Assembly: GCF_001375555.1 (NCBI RefSeq)
Contig: NZ_CTDZ01000009.1
Span: 2,287,758-2,351,757 of the forward strand
DNA from: Numidum massiliense
GTDB taxonomy: Bacteria; Bacillota; Bacilli; Thermoactinomycetales; Novibacillaceae
DNA: 64,000 nt
Direction: 5' to 3'
The position numbers and the translations under genes were made by a program. A model generated the notes under the pieces. The model searched no databases. It saw nothing but the letters and a program-made list of their open reading frames with translations, and was not told where the DNA came from. Shown one piece after another: positions 1 through 7,868 of the stretch. The first letter of the stretch is position 1. The number at the start of each line of letters is the position of its first letter.

Positions 1-45
1 TCGGGGGTAGCTTCACGTACGTTAAATCCTAATGGCCACTGTAAA

Positions 46-72
46 GCCGATAGACTCCCTCAATCTATCGGC
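46..72. other. Inverted repeat in left-edge intergenic DNA
   Basis: A perfect 9-bp stem (gccgataga at 46-54, tctatcggc at 64-72) with a 9-nt loop. Neither side has a convincing T tract, so it is at best a weak terminator for leftward transcription from the YfcC gene. Otherwise the 1-280 stretch holds only the tandem repeat listed next. Confidence 0.4.
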
Positions 73-139
73 CTACACGAACCTCTTCTTTTGGACGTAT
101 CCTCTTACGCATTCCTTTACAGAGAATGCACTTGATTAT

Positions 140-245
140 ACTCGATTTCTCTCCTGCTGAACAACACTCTACTATACTTGATTTCTCTCCTGCTAGAACA
201 GCACTCGACTACTCGATTTCTCTCCTGCTAGAACAACTCTTTAAA
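140..245. repeat. Three degenerate ~36-bp tandem repeats
   Basis: Three head-to-tail units begin at 140, 176 and 211, each carrying the core gatttctctcctgct followed by gaaca and cactc. The units differ by a few substitutions and one-base length changes. There are no unrelated spacers between units, so this is a tandem array and not CRISPR. It lies just beyond the 3-prime end of the YfcC gene. Confidence 0.75.
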
Positions 246-280
246 AATCTCCTACCACTCCTCTTAATACTCCCCGTCCC

Positions 281-1684
281 TTAAAACGGCCCCCAATTCA
301 TCAACACGCCGCCCACGAGGAACGCAATTCCCAACGCGGTCCAAATGAGGAGCAGCGGAAACACGAACCGCACCCACTTTGTCCACGGTACACCGGCAAT
401 GGCGAGGGTCGCCATCAAGATCCCCGACGTCGGCGTAATGACGTTCGTAAAGCCGTCGCCTAGTTTGTACGCCTGCACCGCCACTTGGCGCGGGATTTCC
501 ATCAAGTCGGCCAGCGGGGTCATAATCGGCATGACGATGACGGCTTGTCCACTGCCTGACGACACTAAAATGTTGAACAGCTCGTTCGCAATGAACATGA
601 CGACCGCACCACTGACACTCGTAAACGGCGTCATCACGGTAGCCATTCCTTGCACGATCGTATCCAAGATTTTTCCATTTTCCAAAATGACGACGACCGA
701 CCGCGCCATCCCGATAATCATTGCACCGTAGACGAGACCTTTAGCGCCGTTGAAAAACTCATTCACGAGGCGGTTGGGCGATATTTTAGCAATAATCGCT
801 GTACCTACCGCAATGATTAAGAACATCGCAGCCATTTGATTCAACGACCATTCGAAGCGGAACACGCCAAACACATAAATGCCAATACCGACCGCTAACC
901 AGAGCAGGACAATTTTGTGCAAACCGGTGAACGGCACTTCCTTACTTAGCTCTTCTTTTTCCTCCATTTTCGGGAAGGGCGTGTCGCCTAACACACTTTT
1001 AGTCGAATCCTTCTTAATTTTTTTCACATAATACGCAACGTACAAAATAGTCGCTAACAGTACCGCCAAGTAAATAACGATCCGATAACCAATCCCCGAG
1101 AACAGAGGGAGCTGCGCGATTTGTTGTGCCGTCCCCGTCGTGAGGGGATCGAGGAACGCCGTGTTAAAACCGGCATAGGCACCGAGATAAATCATCGCCA
1201 CCCCGACGACGGCGTCAAGTTTCATCGAGCGCGCTAAAATGATGCCAATCGGTATAAAGGCAATGACGGCATTGACGATAATGCCGAGCGCACCAAAGAT
1301 GGAGAACAAAATAGCGACGACGGTCATCAAGAGTATTTCTTTGTTCTTCGTCTTTTCGATCGTTTTTAAAATGAGCGCGTCGATCGCCCCTGTCGATTCA
1401 ATGACGGCAAAGGAGCCACCGATGACGAGGACGAGGAAAATGAGTGGCGCCGAGTCGATCATCCCTTGTTGAATGGCGAGGAATACGTCCATTAAACTCG
1501 CAGGCGACGATTCGATTTGCTTGTAACTGTCGGGCACAACCATGGAAATACCTTTGACTTCTTCGCGGGCAAATTCCCCAGCCGGTATGATGTACGTCAA
1601 GAGGGCAATTAACACGAGGATGCCGAATAGTATGACATATGCGTCTGGGATACTCCACTTCTTTTTGTCTTTCGCTTTATTCAT
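281..1684 (-). CDS. YfcC/DcuC-type anion or basic amino acid carrier
   Basis: A 467-residue polytopic membrane protein with about twelve hydrophobic segments, starting with one at residues 16-35 and ending in a hydrophobic tail. The overall sequence resembles the YfcC family (DcuC/short-chain fatty acid carrier superfamily), secondary transporters of dicarboxylates, fatty acids or amino acids. The start is supported by GGAGGT six bases upstream of the ATG. It is transcribed divergently from an RpiR regulator, an M20 deacylase and an N-acyl amino acid racemase. I infer that it imports their substrate, possibly an N-acyl amino acid or small peptide; the sequence alone does not give specificity. 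Confidence 0.8.
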   Translation of the reverse strand: MNKAKDKKKWSIPDAYVILFGILVLIALLTYIIPAGEFAREEVKGISMVVPDSYKQIESSPASLMDVFLAIQQGMIDSAPLIFLVLVIGGSFAVIESTGAIDALILKTIEKTKNKEILLMTVVAILFSIFGALGIIVNAVIAFIPIGIILARSMKLDAVVGVAMIYLGAYAGFNTAFLDPLTTGTAQQIAQLPLFSGIGYRIVIYLAVLLATILYVAYYVKKIKKDSTKSVLGDTPFPKMEEKEELSKEVPFTGLHKIVLLWLAVGIGIYVFGVFRFEWSLNQMAAMFLIIAVGTAIIAKISPNRLVNEFFNGAKGLVYGAMIIGMARSVVVILENGKILDTIVQGMATVMTPFTSVSGAVVMFIANELFNILVSSGSGQAVIVMPIMTPLADLMEIPRQVAVQAYKLGDGFTNVITPTSGILMATLAIAGVPWTKWVRFVFPLLLIWTALGIAFLVGGVLMNWGPF

Positions 1685-1709
1685 TTGGCTACCTCCAGTA
1701 AATTCTTAG

Positions 1710-1738
1710 TTGACTAACGCTATAATAAATCATACAAT
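1710..1738 (+). promoter_or_regulatory. Sigma-A promoter for the rpiR-M20-racemase operon
   Basis: TTGACT and TACAAT are separated by exactly 17 bp and lie about 50 bp upstream of the rpiR ATG. It overlaps the leftward promoter of the carrier gene. Confidence 0.6.
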
Positions 1739-1750
1739 TTATTTTAACAA
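1722..1750 (-). promoter_or_regulatory. Sigma-A promoter for the YfcC carrier
   Basis: On the minus strand TTGTTA and TATTAT are separated by 17 bp, about 40 bp upstream of the start codon. It overlaps the opposite promoter, so the two transcripts are probably co-regulated by the adjacent RpiR protein. Confidence 0.55.
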
Positions 1751-1783
1751 CTATAAAGCAAAAACTTTTTTTGGGAGCTGACG

Positions 1784-2599
1784 ATGACGTACCGCAAAAA
1801 GACGCAACAGCATTACGACAATTTGACGAAAGGGTTGAAAAAAGTTGGCGAGGCGCTCCTTGCTGATCCGGCGCTCTTCGCGACCCACCCGGCCAAAACG
1901 GTAGCACGGGCTATCGATGTGAGTGAAACGATGGTGATCCGCTTTTGTCAGGCGATCGGCTTTAACGGTTACAGCGACTTGCAGAAAGACGTGCAGCGCG
2001 CCCTGCTCACCGTCAACCCGCCCGATCCCGATGCCGATGCCAATCGTGCAAACGAAACGCAAGCCACGAATCCATTCGCAGCAGTGATGGCAACCGATGA
2101 ACAAACGATTGAGCTAGCGGCCCGAACGATCGAGTGGTCGGTGGCGGAGGACATCGTGGAACAGCTCGTCGCTGCCAGCGCGGTCAGTGTCGTCGGCTAC
2201 TACCATTCATTCGCGTTTGCACACTGGTTTTCTTTCCTGCTCGGGCACTTGTTGGACAATGTCACGTTATACCGACCGGAAACAGACATCGGCATCACGA
2301 AAAAAGGCACGAACGACTGTGTCGCCTTGTTTTCGTATTACCGCTACGCTTTAGCGACGATTCGGCTTGCAGAGGAGGCAAAAGCGAACGGCCTTCAAGT
2401 CATCGTCATTACCGACACGCGGTTGTCGCCGATTGCCGACTACGCGGACTACATCTTGACGATCCAAACGTCCAAAAAATCCGTGCTAGAAAAAGGACCT
2501 GTCACATTTTCCGTGCTGAATGCGCTGCTGCTACACATTGCGCAAAAAGTGGGCAAACTCGAGTTCGTCAATCCGACGAACAAATATTTTATTCAGTGA
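1784..2599 (+). CDS. MurR/RpiR-family transcriptional regulator
   Basis: A 271-residue protein with the RpiR layout: an N-terminal helix-turn-helix (about residues 20-65, including the ARAIDVSETMVIRFCQ stretch) and a C-terminal SIS domain (about 115-245) that in this family binds a phosphosugar or related ligand. A GGGAG site precedes the ATG. It is first in an operon with an M20 hydrolase 14 nt downstream and a racemase, and is divergent from a carrier. I infer that it controls both transcripts. RpiR-type regulators are common beside cell-wall sugar or peptide recycling genes, so the ligand may be a metabolite of this pathway. Confidence 0.88.
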   Translation: MTYRKKTQQHYDNLTKGLKKVGEALLADPALFATHPAKTVARAIDVSETMVIRFCQAIGFNGYSDLQKDVQRALLTVNPPDPDADANRANETQATNPFAAVMATDEQTIELAARTIEWSVAEDIVEQLVAASAVSVVGYYHSFAFAHWFSFLLGHLLDNVTLYRPETDIGITKKGTNDCVALFSYYRYALATIRLAEEAKANGLQVIVITDTRLSPIADYADYILTIQTSKKSVLEKGPVTFSVLNALLLHIAQKVGKLEFVNPTNKYFIQ

Positions 2600-2613
2600 G
2601 AGGTGCTACTGAA

Positions 2614-3894
2614 GTGGCGTTAACGAACGAGAAAAGAATTTATGACACATTCGACTACTTACACACCCACGCGGAGTTGAGCTGGGAAGAGAAACATACG
2701 ACTGTTTATATTAAAAATTTGTTGGAGCAAGCAGGATGTCGCGTGCGCACCTTCGACGATTGCACCGGGGTAATCGGTGACATCGGTAACATCGGCAACA
2801 TGGCAAAGGGTGGAGGCGCCAGCACCAACAGCAGCACCACCTATAGCAGCACCGCCAATAGCAGCGCCACCAATAACAGCACCAGCGGCAGCGCCAGTAA
2901 TGGTGGTGCTAGCCCCGAGAGCGTAGGCACTGCGGCGAACGCCACGTCTCAAGCGCCGCTGATCGCTATTCGCGCCGACATAGACGCGCTGTGGCAAGAA
3001 GTGGACGGCAACATGCAAGCGAACCACTCGTGCGGCCACGACGCCCATATGACGATGGTGCTCGGCACGCTGTGGAAGTTACAACAAGAACCCGAAGTGC
3101 TAAACAAAGTCGGCGTGCGCTTCATTTTTCAACCGGCGGAAGAAGTCGGCACCGGCGCCTTAAAGCTCGCAGAAAAAGGTGTCGTCGACGATGTCGATTT
3201 TTTGTACGGCATTCACTTGCGGCCAGTGCAAGAAACGGCTAACGGTTTTGCTTCTCCGGCAATCGTCCACGGCGCCACCCATTCGCTCGAGTTTGAGATT
3301 CGCGGCGACGATGCGCACGGTGCCCGTCCACACTTGACGCACAATGCGATCGAAGTCGGGCATCACATTCTTAACGCGCTACAGACGATTCACTTAGACC
3401 CGCGCGTCCCGCACTCGATCAAAGTGACACGGTTCATAGCCGGTGGAAAAAACACGAACATCATCCCCGGAAAAGCGTCGCTCGCCATTGATATGCGCGC
3501 GCAGACGAACGAGCTAATGACGCAGTTGAAACAGCGCGCCAAGGACATTTTACGGCAGACGGAAGCACTGTTTGACACGGAAATCGTCGTTACCGAGGAT
3601 TATGGCATTGCCGCCGCAGAAGTGCACGAAGAGGCGCAAGCGATGGCGCAGCAAGCAATCGCCAATGCGCTCGGCGAGGAAAAGGTGATCGCCCCGATCA
3701 TTACCCCGGGCGGCGACGATTTCCACTTTTACACCTTGAAAAAGCCACATTTAAAAGCGACGATGGTCGGTCTAGGCTGTGATCTCAAACCGGGCTTGCA
3801 CCATCCGTACATGCACTTTGACCGCAAAGCGCTCTTCAACGGTATCGACGTTTTAACAGAAATCGTGAAATTACACGCACAGGAGGAGAAATAA
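2614..3894 (+). CDS. M20-family N-acyl amino acid amidohydrolase with low-complexity insert
   Basis: This metallo-amidohydrolase of the M20 (AbgB/HipO/ArgE-like) family should cleave an N-acyl or N-succinyl amide from an amino acid. Metal-site motifs are visible: ADIDAL, NHSCGHDAHM, a FQPAEE motif with the catalytic Glu pair, and HGARPH in the lid domain. The GTG at 2614 is chosen because AGAGGTG lies about 8 nt upstream; the open frame begins further left only as a shadow of rpiR. Residues about 56-113 are a Ser/Thr/Asn/Gly/Ala-rich insert where relatives have a short loop. The stop is 6 nt before the racemase start, so the pair is probably co-translated. In Geobacillus-type pathways the racemase works with an L-specific desuccinylase, which fits this gene. 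Confidence 0.87.
   Translation: MALTNEKRIYDTFDYLHTHAELSWEEKHTTVYIKNLLEQAGCRVRTFDDCTGVIGDIGNIGNMAKGGGASTNSSTTYSSTANSSATNNSTSGSASNGGASPESVGTAANATSQAPLIAIRADIDALWQEVDGNMQANHSCGHDAHMTMVLGTLWKLQQEPEVLNKVGVRFIFQPAEEVGTGALKLAEKGVVDDVDFLYGIHLRPVQETANGFASPAIVHGATHSLEFEIRGDDAHGARPHLTHNAIEVGHHILNALQTIHLDPRVPHSIKVTRFIAGGKNTNIIPGKASLAIDMRAQTNELMTQLKQRAKDILRQTEALFDTEIVVTEDYGIAAAEVHEEAQAMAQQAIANALGEEKVIAPIITPGGDDFHFYTLKKPHLKATMVGLGCDLKPGLHHPYMHFDRKALFNGIDVLTEIVKLHAQEEK
2803..2952 (+). repeat. AGC-ACC-rich in-frame repeat insert inside the M20 gene
   Basis: The stretch consists mainly of agc, acc, aac and gcc codons and encodes a Ser/Thr/Asn/Ala/Gly run. It lies between conserved strands of the catalytic domain without breaking the frame. 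It looks like expanded and then decayed simple-sequence DNA. Confidence 0.7.
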
Positions 3895-3900
3895 GCTAAG

Positions 3901-5067
3901 ATGCAACCGACCGAGCAAGCAAGCCAGCAACCGATCCACATTAGGGAAGTGATTTTGCACACCGTAAACGTTTCGTTGCAGACCCCGTTCACGACAAGCT
4001 TTGGCACGATGCGGACGAAAGATGTCTGTCTCGTAGAGGTCGTCGACTCATCCGGCATCTCCGGCTGGGGTGAAACGGTGACGAGTGACGAACCTTACTA
4101 CAACGAGGAGACGACGTACACCGCCACCTACATCTTAAAAGACTTCCTCATTCCGAAAGTGATCGGACGCGACATCGCCCACCCGCGCGACGTGCACAAC
4201 ATGCTTACCTTCGTCAGGCGCAACAACATTGCGAAGGCGGCGTTGGAGACAGCGATCTGGGACGTTTTTGCCAAAAAAAATGGGCAACCGCTGCACGCGC
4301 TCCTCGGCGGGGAAAAAGAGAAAATTGCCGTTGGTAAGAGCATTGGCATTCAAGCCTCGCCGGAAAAGTTAGTGGAAAAAGTGGGGCAGTACGTCGCGGA
4401 AGGCTTTAAAAAGATCAAAGTAAAGATCGCCCCGGGAACCGACATCGCGTTTATTGACGCTGTCAGAAAACAATACCCGGACATCCCGCTCATGGCGGAT
4501 GCGAACTCGGCGTACACGTTAGACGACATTGCCCATCTGAAGCGATTGGATGAGTACAACTTAATGATGATCGAACAGCCGCTCGCCCACGACGACATTA
4601 TCGACCACGCCACCTTGCAAAAAGAACTGCAAACGCCGATCTGCTTAGACGAAAGTATTCACAGCTACGAAGATGCGCGCAAAGCGATCGAACTGGGCAG
4701 TTGCCGCATCATTAACATTAAGATCGGCCGTGTCGGCGGACTCGGGGAATCAGTCCGCATCCACGACTTGTGTAAAGCACACGACATCGCGGTGTGGTGT
4801 GGCGGTATGCTGGAGACAGGCGTCGGGCGTGCCCACAACATCCACATGACGGCTTTGTCCAACTTTACGTTGCCGGGCGATACCGCTCCGTCCTCTCATT
4901 ACTGGGAAGAAGACATCGTCACGCCGGAAATTACGATGAAGGATGGTTACATCGACGTACCGAACGGTCCGGGAATAAGCTATGAAGTGGACAGAGCAAA
5001 GCTAGAAAAAGTGCTCCTCCATTCTGAACGCATCGATTCGGCGCACTCGCCGCACCCGATTCCTTAA
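3901..5067 (+). CDS. N-succinyl/N-acyl amino acid racemase (MenC/NSAR enolase family)
   Basis: A 388-residue enolase-superfamily enzyme of the MLE subgroup. The second-base lysine pair is at K173/K175 (IKVKI), Mg ligands are D200 (MADANSAY), E225 (IEQPL) and D250 (CLDES), and the opposite catalytic Lys is K274 (INIKIGRVGG). The sequence closely follows Geobacillus-type NSAR/o-succinylbenzoate synthases (APFTTSFGT-like N-terminus, WCGGMLE, GVGRAHN). It should epimerise N-acyl amino acids, with the upstream deacylase releasing the L form. No other men genes are nearby, so racemase is favoured over menaquinone synthesis. AGGAGGAG precedes the ATG. No GNAT succinyltransferase is present in the window, so the acylated substrate may be imported. 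Confidence 0.88.
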   Translation: MQPTEQASQQPIHIREVILHTVNVSLQTPFTTSFGTMRTKDVCLVEVVDSSGISGWGETVTSDEPYYNEETTYTATYILKDFLIPKVIGRDIAHPRDVHNMLTFVRRNNIAKAALETAIWDVFAKKNGQPLHALLGGEKEKIAVGKSIGIQASPEKLVEKVGQYVAEGFKKIKVKIAPGTDIAFIDAVRKQYPDIPLMADANSAYTLDDIAHLKRLDEYNLMMIEQPLAHDDIIDHATLQKELQTPICLDESIHSYEDARKAIELGSCRIINIKIGRVGGLGESVRIHDLCKAHDIAVWCGGMLETGVGRAHNIHMTALSNFTLPGDTAPSSHYWEEDIVTPEITMKDGYIDVPNGPGISYEVDRAKLEKVLLHSERIDSAHSPHPIP

Positions 5068-5081
5068 TAACGAACAAGGCC

Positions 5082-5112
5082 GGTCAAGCATGTCAAAAGG
5101 ACGTGCTTGACC
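5082..5112 (+). terminator. Probable terminator hairpin after the racemase gene
   Basis: A 9-bp perfect stem (ggtcaagca/tgcttgacc) with a 13-nt loop lies 15 nt after the stop codon. The following U tract is poor (accgttta), so efficiency is uncertain. Confidence 0.45.
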
Positions 5113-5194
5113 ACCGTTTATTAGTATCGTAAAAAAGGTTGCCGCCTCGCTGTTTGCTATTGCTAGTTACACTGGAAACACTAGGGATCCATTT

Positions 5195-6364
5195 TCATCC
5201 CATATTTTCCAAAAAAAGCCGAATCACGTCCGCTCCGCCAACAAACGTACCGATGGAACTTCCCAGGTTGGCCAGCACAACGACAAGCAAAACTCGTGTT
5301 ACCTTATTATGCCAGAATCCTTTTAAGCTGAAAACGTCCACTGACAGATTCTCAAAATCCCTCACGTGAGGCCTCCTCATATATGCTTGGACGGCGCCAG
5401 CAAACCATCCCGCCGCAAGCAGCGGATTCAGTGAGGTGATAGGTGCTGCGATGAATGCCGTGAAAATGGCCAATGGATGACCAAAAGCAATTGCAGTTCC
5501 GATGGCTGATAAAGAACCGTTCCATAAGATCCAACTGATGGCCTGCTGCAAGCCTGCGGAAGGATTGGCATAAAGAGTATAGGCTATGATCGCTAAAATC
5601 AATGCGGGAATCGACCAGCCAATAATTTTTGGAACATTTGACTTCGGCGGGCGTTCAGAGAGACGCTTTAAGTCGTGTTCCTTGCTGATTTCCTCCGTAA
5701 TTCCCGGTACGTGAGCGGCACCCAAAACCGCCACAACTTTTTTCCCAGGGGCTTCTTTGATTTTTTGCGCCAAATACTGATCACGCTCATCAATCAACGG
5801 AACCTTCAGTCTTGGGAAGCCTTCAGTGAATTCCTTTAAAATGGCGTTGATCGTATCCTGATTTTTCATTTTTTCCAGTTCATCTTCTGAAATTTGCTTA
5901 TTGTTGAAAATACTGAAGAACACCTGTGAAAGCAGCTGTGCCTTCCCCCAAAAGCCGACGTTGTTCCAAATGCGAGCAAATGTGATTTGAATATTCCGGT
6001 CAGCCAAAACAAGGTCGGCACCTATTTCCTTCGCGGATTCGATTCCTTGGATCATTTCCTGTCCGGCCTTTATCCCAAACTGATCGGCCATTCGTTTCTG
6101 GAAGGATGAAATCGCTAGGTTCATCAAAAGCAAAGTGGCTTTCTTTTCCTTGATCACCTTAAAGATATCCATGTCTTTCCATTTACTTTTATTCTGGATC
6201 GATTCATACCTTTGTTCATCGAGCTCCACACACACAGAGTCCGGCCGTTCGGCTTCGATGACCTCTTTTACCTGCTCCGCACTTTGCTTGGAAACATGAG
6301 CTGTTCCAATCAATATGAATTCCTTGCCATTTAATTCAATTCTCGTAGTATTATCTTCTGCCAT
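5195..6364 (-). CDS. TraB/PrgY-family membrane protein
   Basis: A 389-residue protein with an N-terminal TraB domain (GTAHVS at 20-25, ELDEQRY at 47-53, DER near 193, GAAHVPG at 215-221) and a C-terminal region of several hydrophobic helices from about residue 248. TraB/PrgY homologues include the enterococcal pheromone-shutdown protein, and the GTAHVS and Glu/His motifs suggest a Tiki-like metalloprotease fold. Activity here is an inference. AGGGAGGT sits five bases before the ATG at 6364, which is preferred over an upstream ATG with no ribosome site. The gene looks more AT-rich and adenine-heavy than its neighbours and has no evident operon partner. Confidence 0.82.
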   Translation of the reverse strand: MAEDNTTRIELNGKEFILIGTAHVSKQSAEQVKEVIEAERPDSVCVELDEQRYESIQNKSKWKDMDIFKVIKEKKATLLLMNLAISSFQKRMADQFGIKAGQEMIQGIESAKEIGADLVLADRNIQITFARIWNNVGFWGKAQLLSQVFFSIFNNKQISEDELEKMKNQDTINAILKEFTEGFPRLKVPLIDERDQYLAQKIKEAPGKKVVAVLGAAHVPGITEEISKEHDLKRLSERPPKSNVPKIIGWSIPALILAIIAYTLYANPSAGLQQAISWILWNGSLSAIGTAIAFGHPLAIFTAFIAAPITSLNPLLAAGWFAGAVQAYMRRPHVRDFENLSVDVFSLKGFWHNKVTRVLLVVVLANLGSSIGTFVGGADVIRLFLENMG

Positions 6365-6420
6365 AAGTACCTCCCTCTGAAAAAACGGCATTTTCAACTC
6401 TTAAAAGCTTTCCAGATACA

Positions 6421-6458
6421 GATCTAACTTATCATTCAAGATCTAGCTTATCATTCAA
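6421..6458. repeat. 19-bp direct tandem duplication
   Basis: Two adjacent 19-bp copies (gatctaacttatcattcaa, then the same with one a-to-g change) lie just upstream of the TraB gene start. A second tandem duplication follows in the same 310-bp intergenic region. Confidence 0.7.
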
Positions 6459-6500
6459 TTCGTCTATGACCAATCGAAAGCTTCCGCGTTTTTATTTCTG

Positions 6501-6552
6501 TTCCTTATTATTGTAGTGGAATGACATTCCTTATTATTGTAATGGAATGACA
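6501..6552. repeat. 26-bp direct tandem duplication
   Basis: Two adjacent 26-bp units starting ttccttattattgta differ at one base. With the 19-bp pair next to it, this forms a repeat-rich segment between the TraB gene and the muconate operon. No gene is seen in the segment. Confidence 0.75.
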
Positions 6553-6585
6553 AAGGGGACTCAACGCTAAAAAACTGTACAACTT

Positions 6586-6616
6586 ACAAAAACCGCCGCT
6601 CACGCTGAGCAGCGGT
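6586..6616 (-). terminator. Intrinsic terminator of the muconate operon
   Basis: Read on the minus strand, a 10-bp stem (accgctgctc/gagcggcggt, one wobble) with a 5-nt loop is followed by TTTTTG. It lies about 60 bp downstream of the thiolase stop codon. Confidence 0.8.
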
Positions 6617-6624
6617 TCCTCTAT

Positions 6625-6673
6625 CCGCATCACATCACACCACATTACGTCACATCACGTCGCATCACACTAC
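6625..6673. repeat. Degenerate catcaca short tandem repeat
   Basis: About seven imperfect copies of a catcac(a) unit lie between the terminator and the thiolase stop codon. This is simple-sequence DNA outside any gene. Confidence 0.6.
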
Positions 6674-6674
6674 A

Positions 6675-7868
6675 TCACACCCTCAAATTTTCCACAATGG
6701 TCGCAATGCCCATGCCGCCGGCGATGCAGAGCGTCACTAATCCGTACCGGCTGCCCGTTCGCTCGAGCTGATGGAGTAGCTTCGTCATGAGGATGGCGCC
6801 GGTTGCGCCGATTGGATGCCCCAACGCGATGGCGCCGCCGTTCGGGTTGACCTTCTCAATGTCGAGACCTAGCTCCCGGATGCAGGCGATGGCCTGCGAG
6901 GCGAATGCCTCATTCAATTCAATGACGTCGAGATCGTTCACTGTCAAACCAACTTGTCGCAACGCCTTTTGTGTCGCGCCGACCGGGCCCATGCCCATCG
7001 TTTCTGGGTCGCAACCAGATGCGGCCTGTGCAATGATTCGTGCCTTTGGCGACAAACCGTAGCGGTCGGCCGCTTGTTCGTTCATGACTAACAGTGCCGC
7101 GGCGCCATCGTTCCGGCCGCTCGCGTTGCCAGCGGTCACCGTACCGCCGGACTTGAAGACGGGCTTCAGATTCGCCAACTTCTCTAGGCTTGTCTCCCGC
7201 GGATGCTCGTCGACCTTGAAGTCGACCGTCTGTTTCCGATCCTGCACAGCGTACGGGGTGATCTCGTCCCCGAAGCGGCCTTCTCGAATGGCCGCGTGTG
7301 CCCGCTCCTGACTAAGCAAGGCAAATTCATCTTGCTCCTCGCGGGAAATCCCGTATTTCTCCGCGACATTTTCTGCGGTGATCCCCATCTGTAGGTGACC
7401 GTACTGTTCGACGGGCTGAGAGCCTGGCTGGCTTTCAGTGTTAGGGTCCTTTAGTATCGCGTTACCCGCTTTCACGCCAAACCGGACGCCACTTACATAG
7501 TACGGGGCTGTGCTCATCGATTCTGCGCCTCCCGCGATGATGACCTCACTTAGACCGATACCAATCTGCTGAGCGGCGTTGTTAACTGCCTGTACGCCGG
7601 AGCCACACTGACGGTGGACGGTATACGCCGGAATGCCGACGGGGAGACCTGCCCGCAACTGCGCGACGCGGGCGAGGTTTGACTCATCTGCACTCTGTTT
7701 CGCCTGGCCGAAGATGACTTCCTCAACGATGTTTTTCTCAATTCCTGTGCGGGCGATTAGTGCCTCAATGACGTGAGCCGCGAGGTAGTTCGCCTCGACG
7801 TTCGCTAACGCGCCGCCGAGCTTGCCGATCGCCGTTCGGACCGAGTCAACAATCACGGCGTTGTTCAT
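6675..7868 (-). CDS. pcaF: Beta-ketoadipyl-CoA / acetyl-CoA C-acyltransferase (thiolase)
   Basis: A 397-residue thiolase with all three catalytic elements: nucleophilic C88 (RQCGSG), H351 (GHPIGATG) and C381 (CIAGGMG). In this operon it most likely cleaves beta-ketoadipyl-CoA to succinyl-CoA plus acetyl-CoA, the last step of the beta-ketoadipate pathway. By sequence alone a general acetoacetyl-CoA thiolase cannot be excluded. AAAGGGG precedes the ATG, and the start overlaps the stop of the cycloisomerase gene as ATGA, indicating translational coupling. It is the last gene of the operon and is followed by a terminator. Confidence 0.85.
   Translation of the reverse strand: MNNAVIVDSVRTAIGKLGGALANVEANYLAAHVIEALIARTGIEKNIVEEVIFGQAKQSADESNLARVAQLRAGLPVGIPAYTVHRQCGSGVQAVNNAAQQIGIGLSEVIIAGGAESMSTAPYYVSGVRFGVKAGNAILKDPNTESQPGSQPVEQYGHLQMGITAENVAEKYGISREEQDEFALLSQERAHAAIREGRFGDEITPYAVQDRKQTVDFKVDEHPRETSLEKLANLKPVFKSGGTVTAGNASGRNDGAAALLVMNEQAADRYGLSPKARIIAQAASGCDPETMGMGPVGATQKALRQVGLTVNDLDVIELNEAFASQAIACIRELGLDIEKVNPNGGAIALGHPIGATGAILMTKLLHQLERTGSRYGLVTLCIAGGMGIATIVENLRV

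Noticed and set aside
140-245. 36-bp repeats resembling a CRISPR array
   Set aside because: Units are contiguous with no unique spacers, and no cas genes are present.
2134-2613. Upstream part of the M20 open frame
   Set aside because: It is antisense-free but lies out of frame inside rpiR and shows no M20 similarity; GTG 2614 has the ribosome site.
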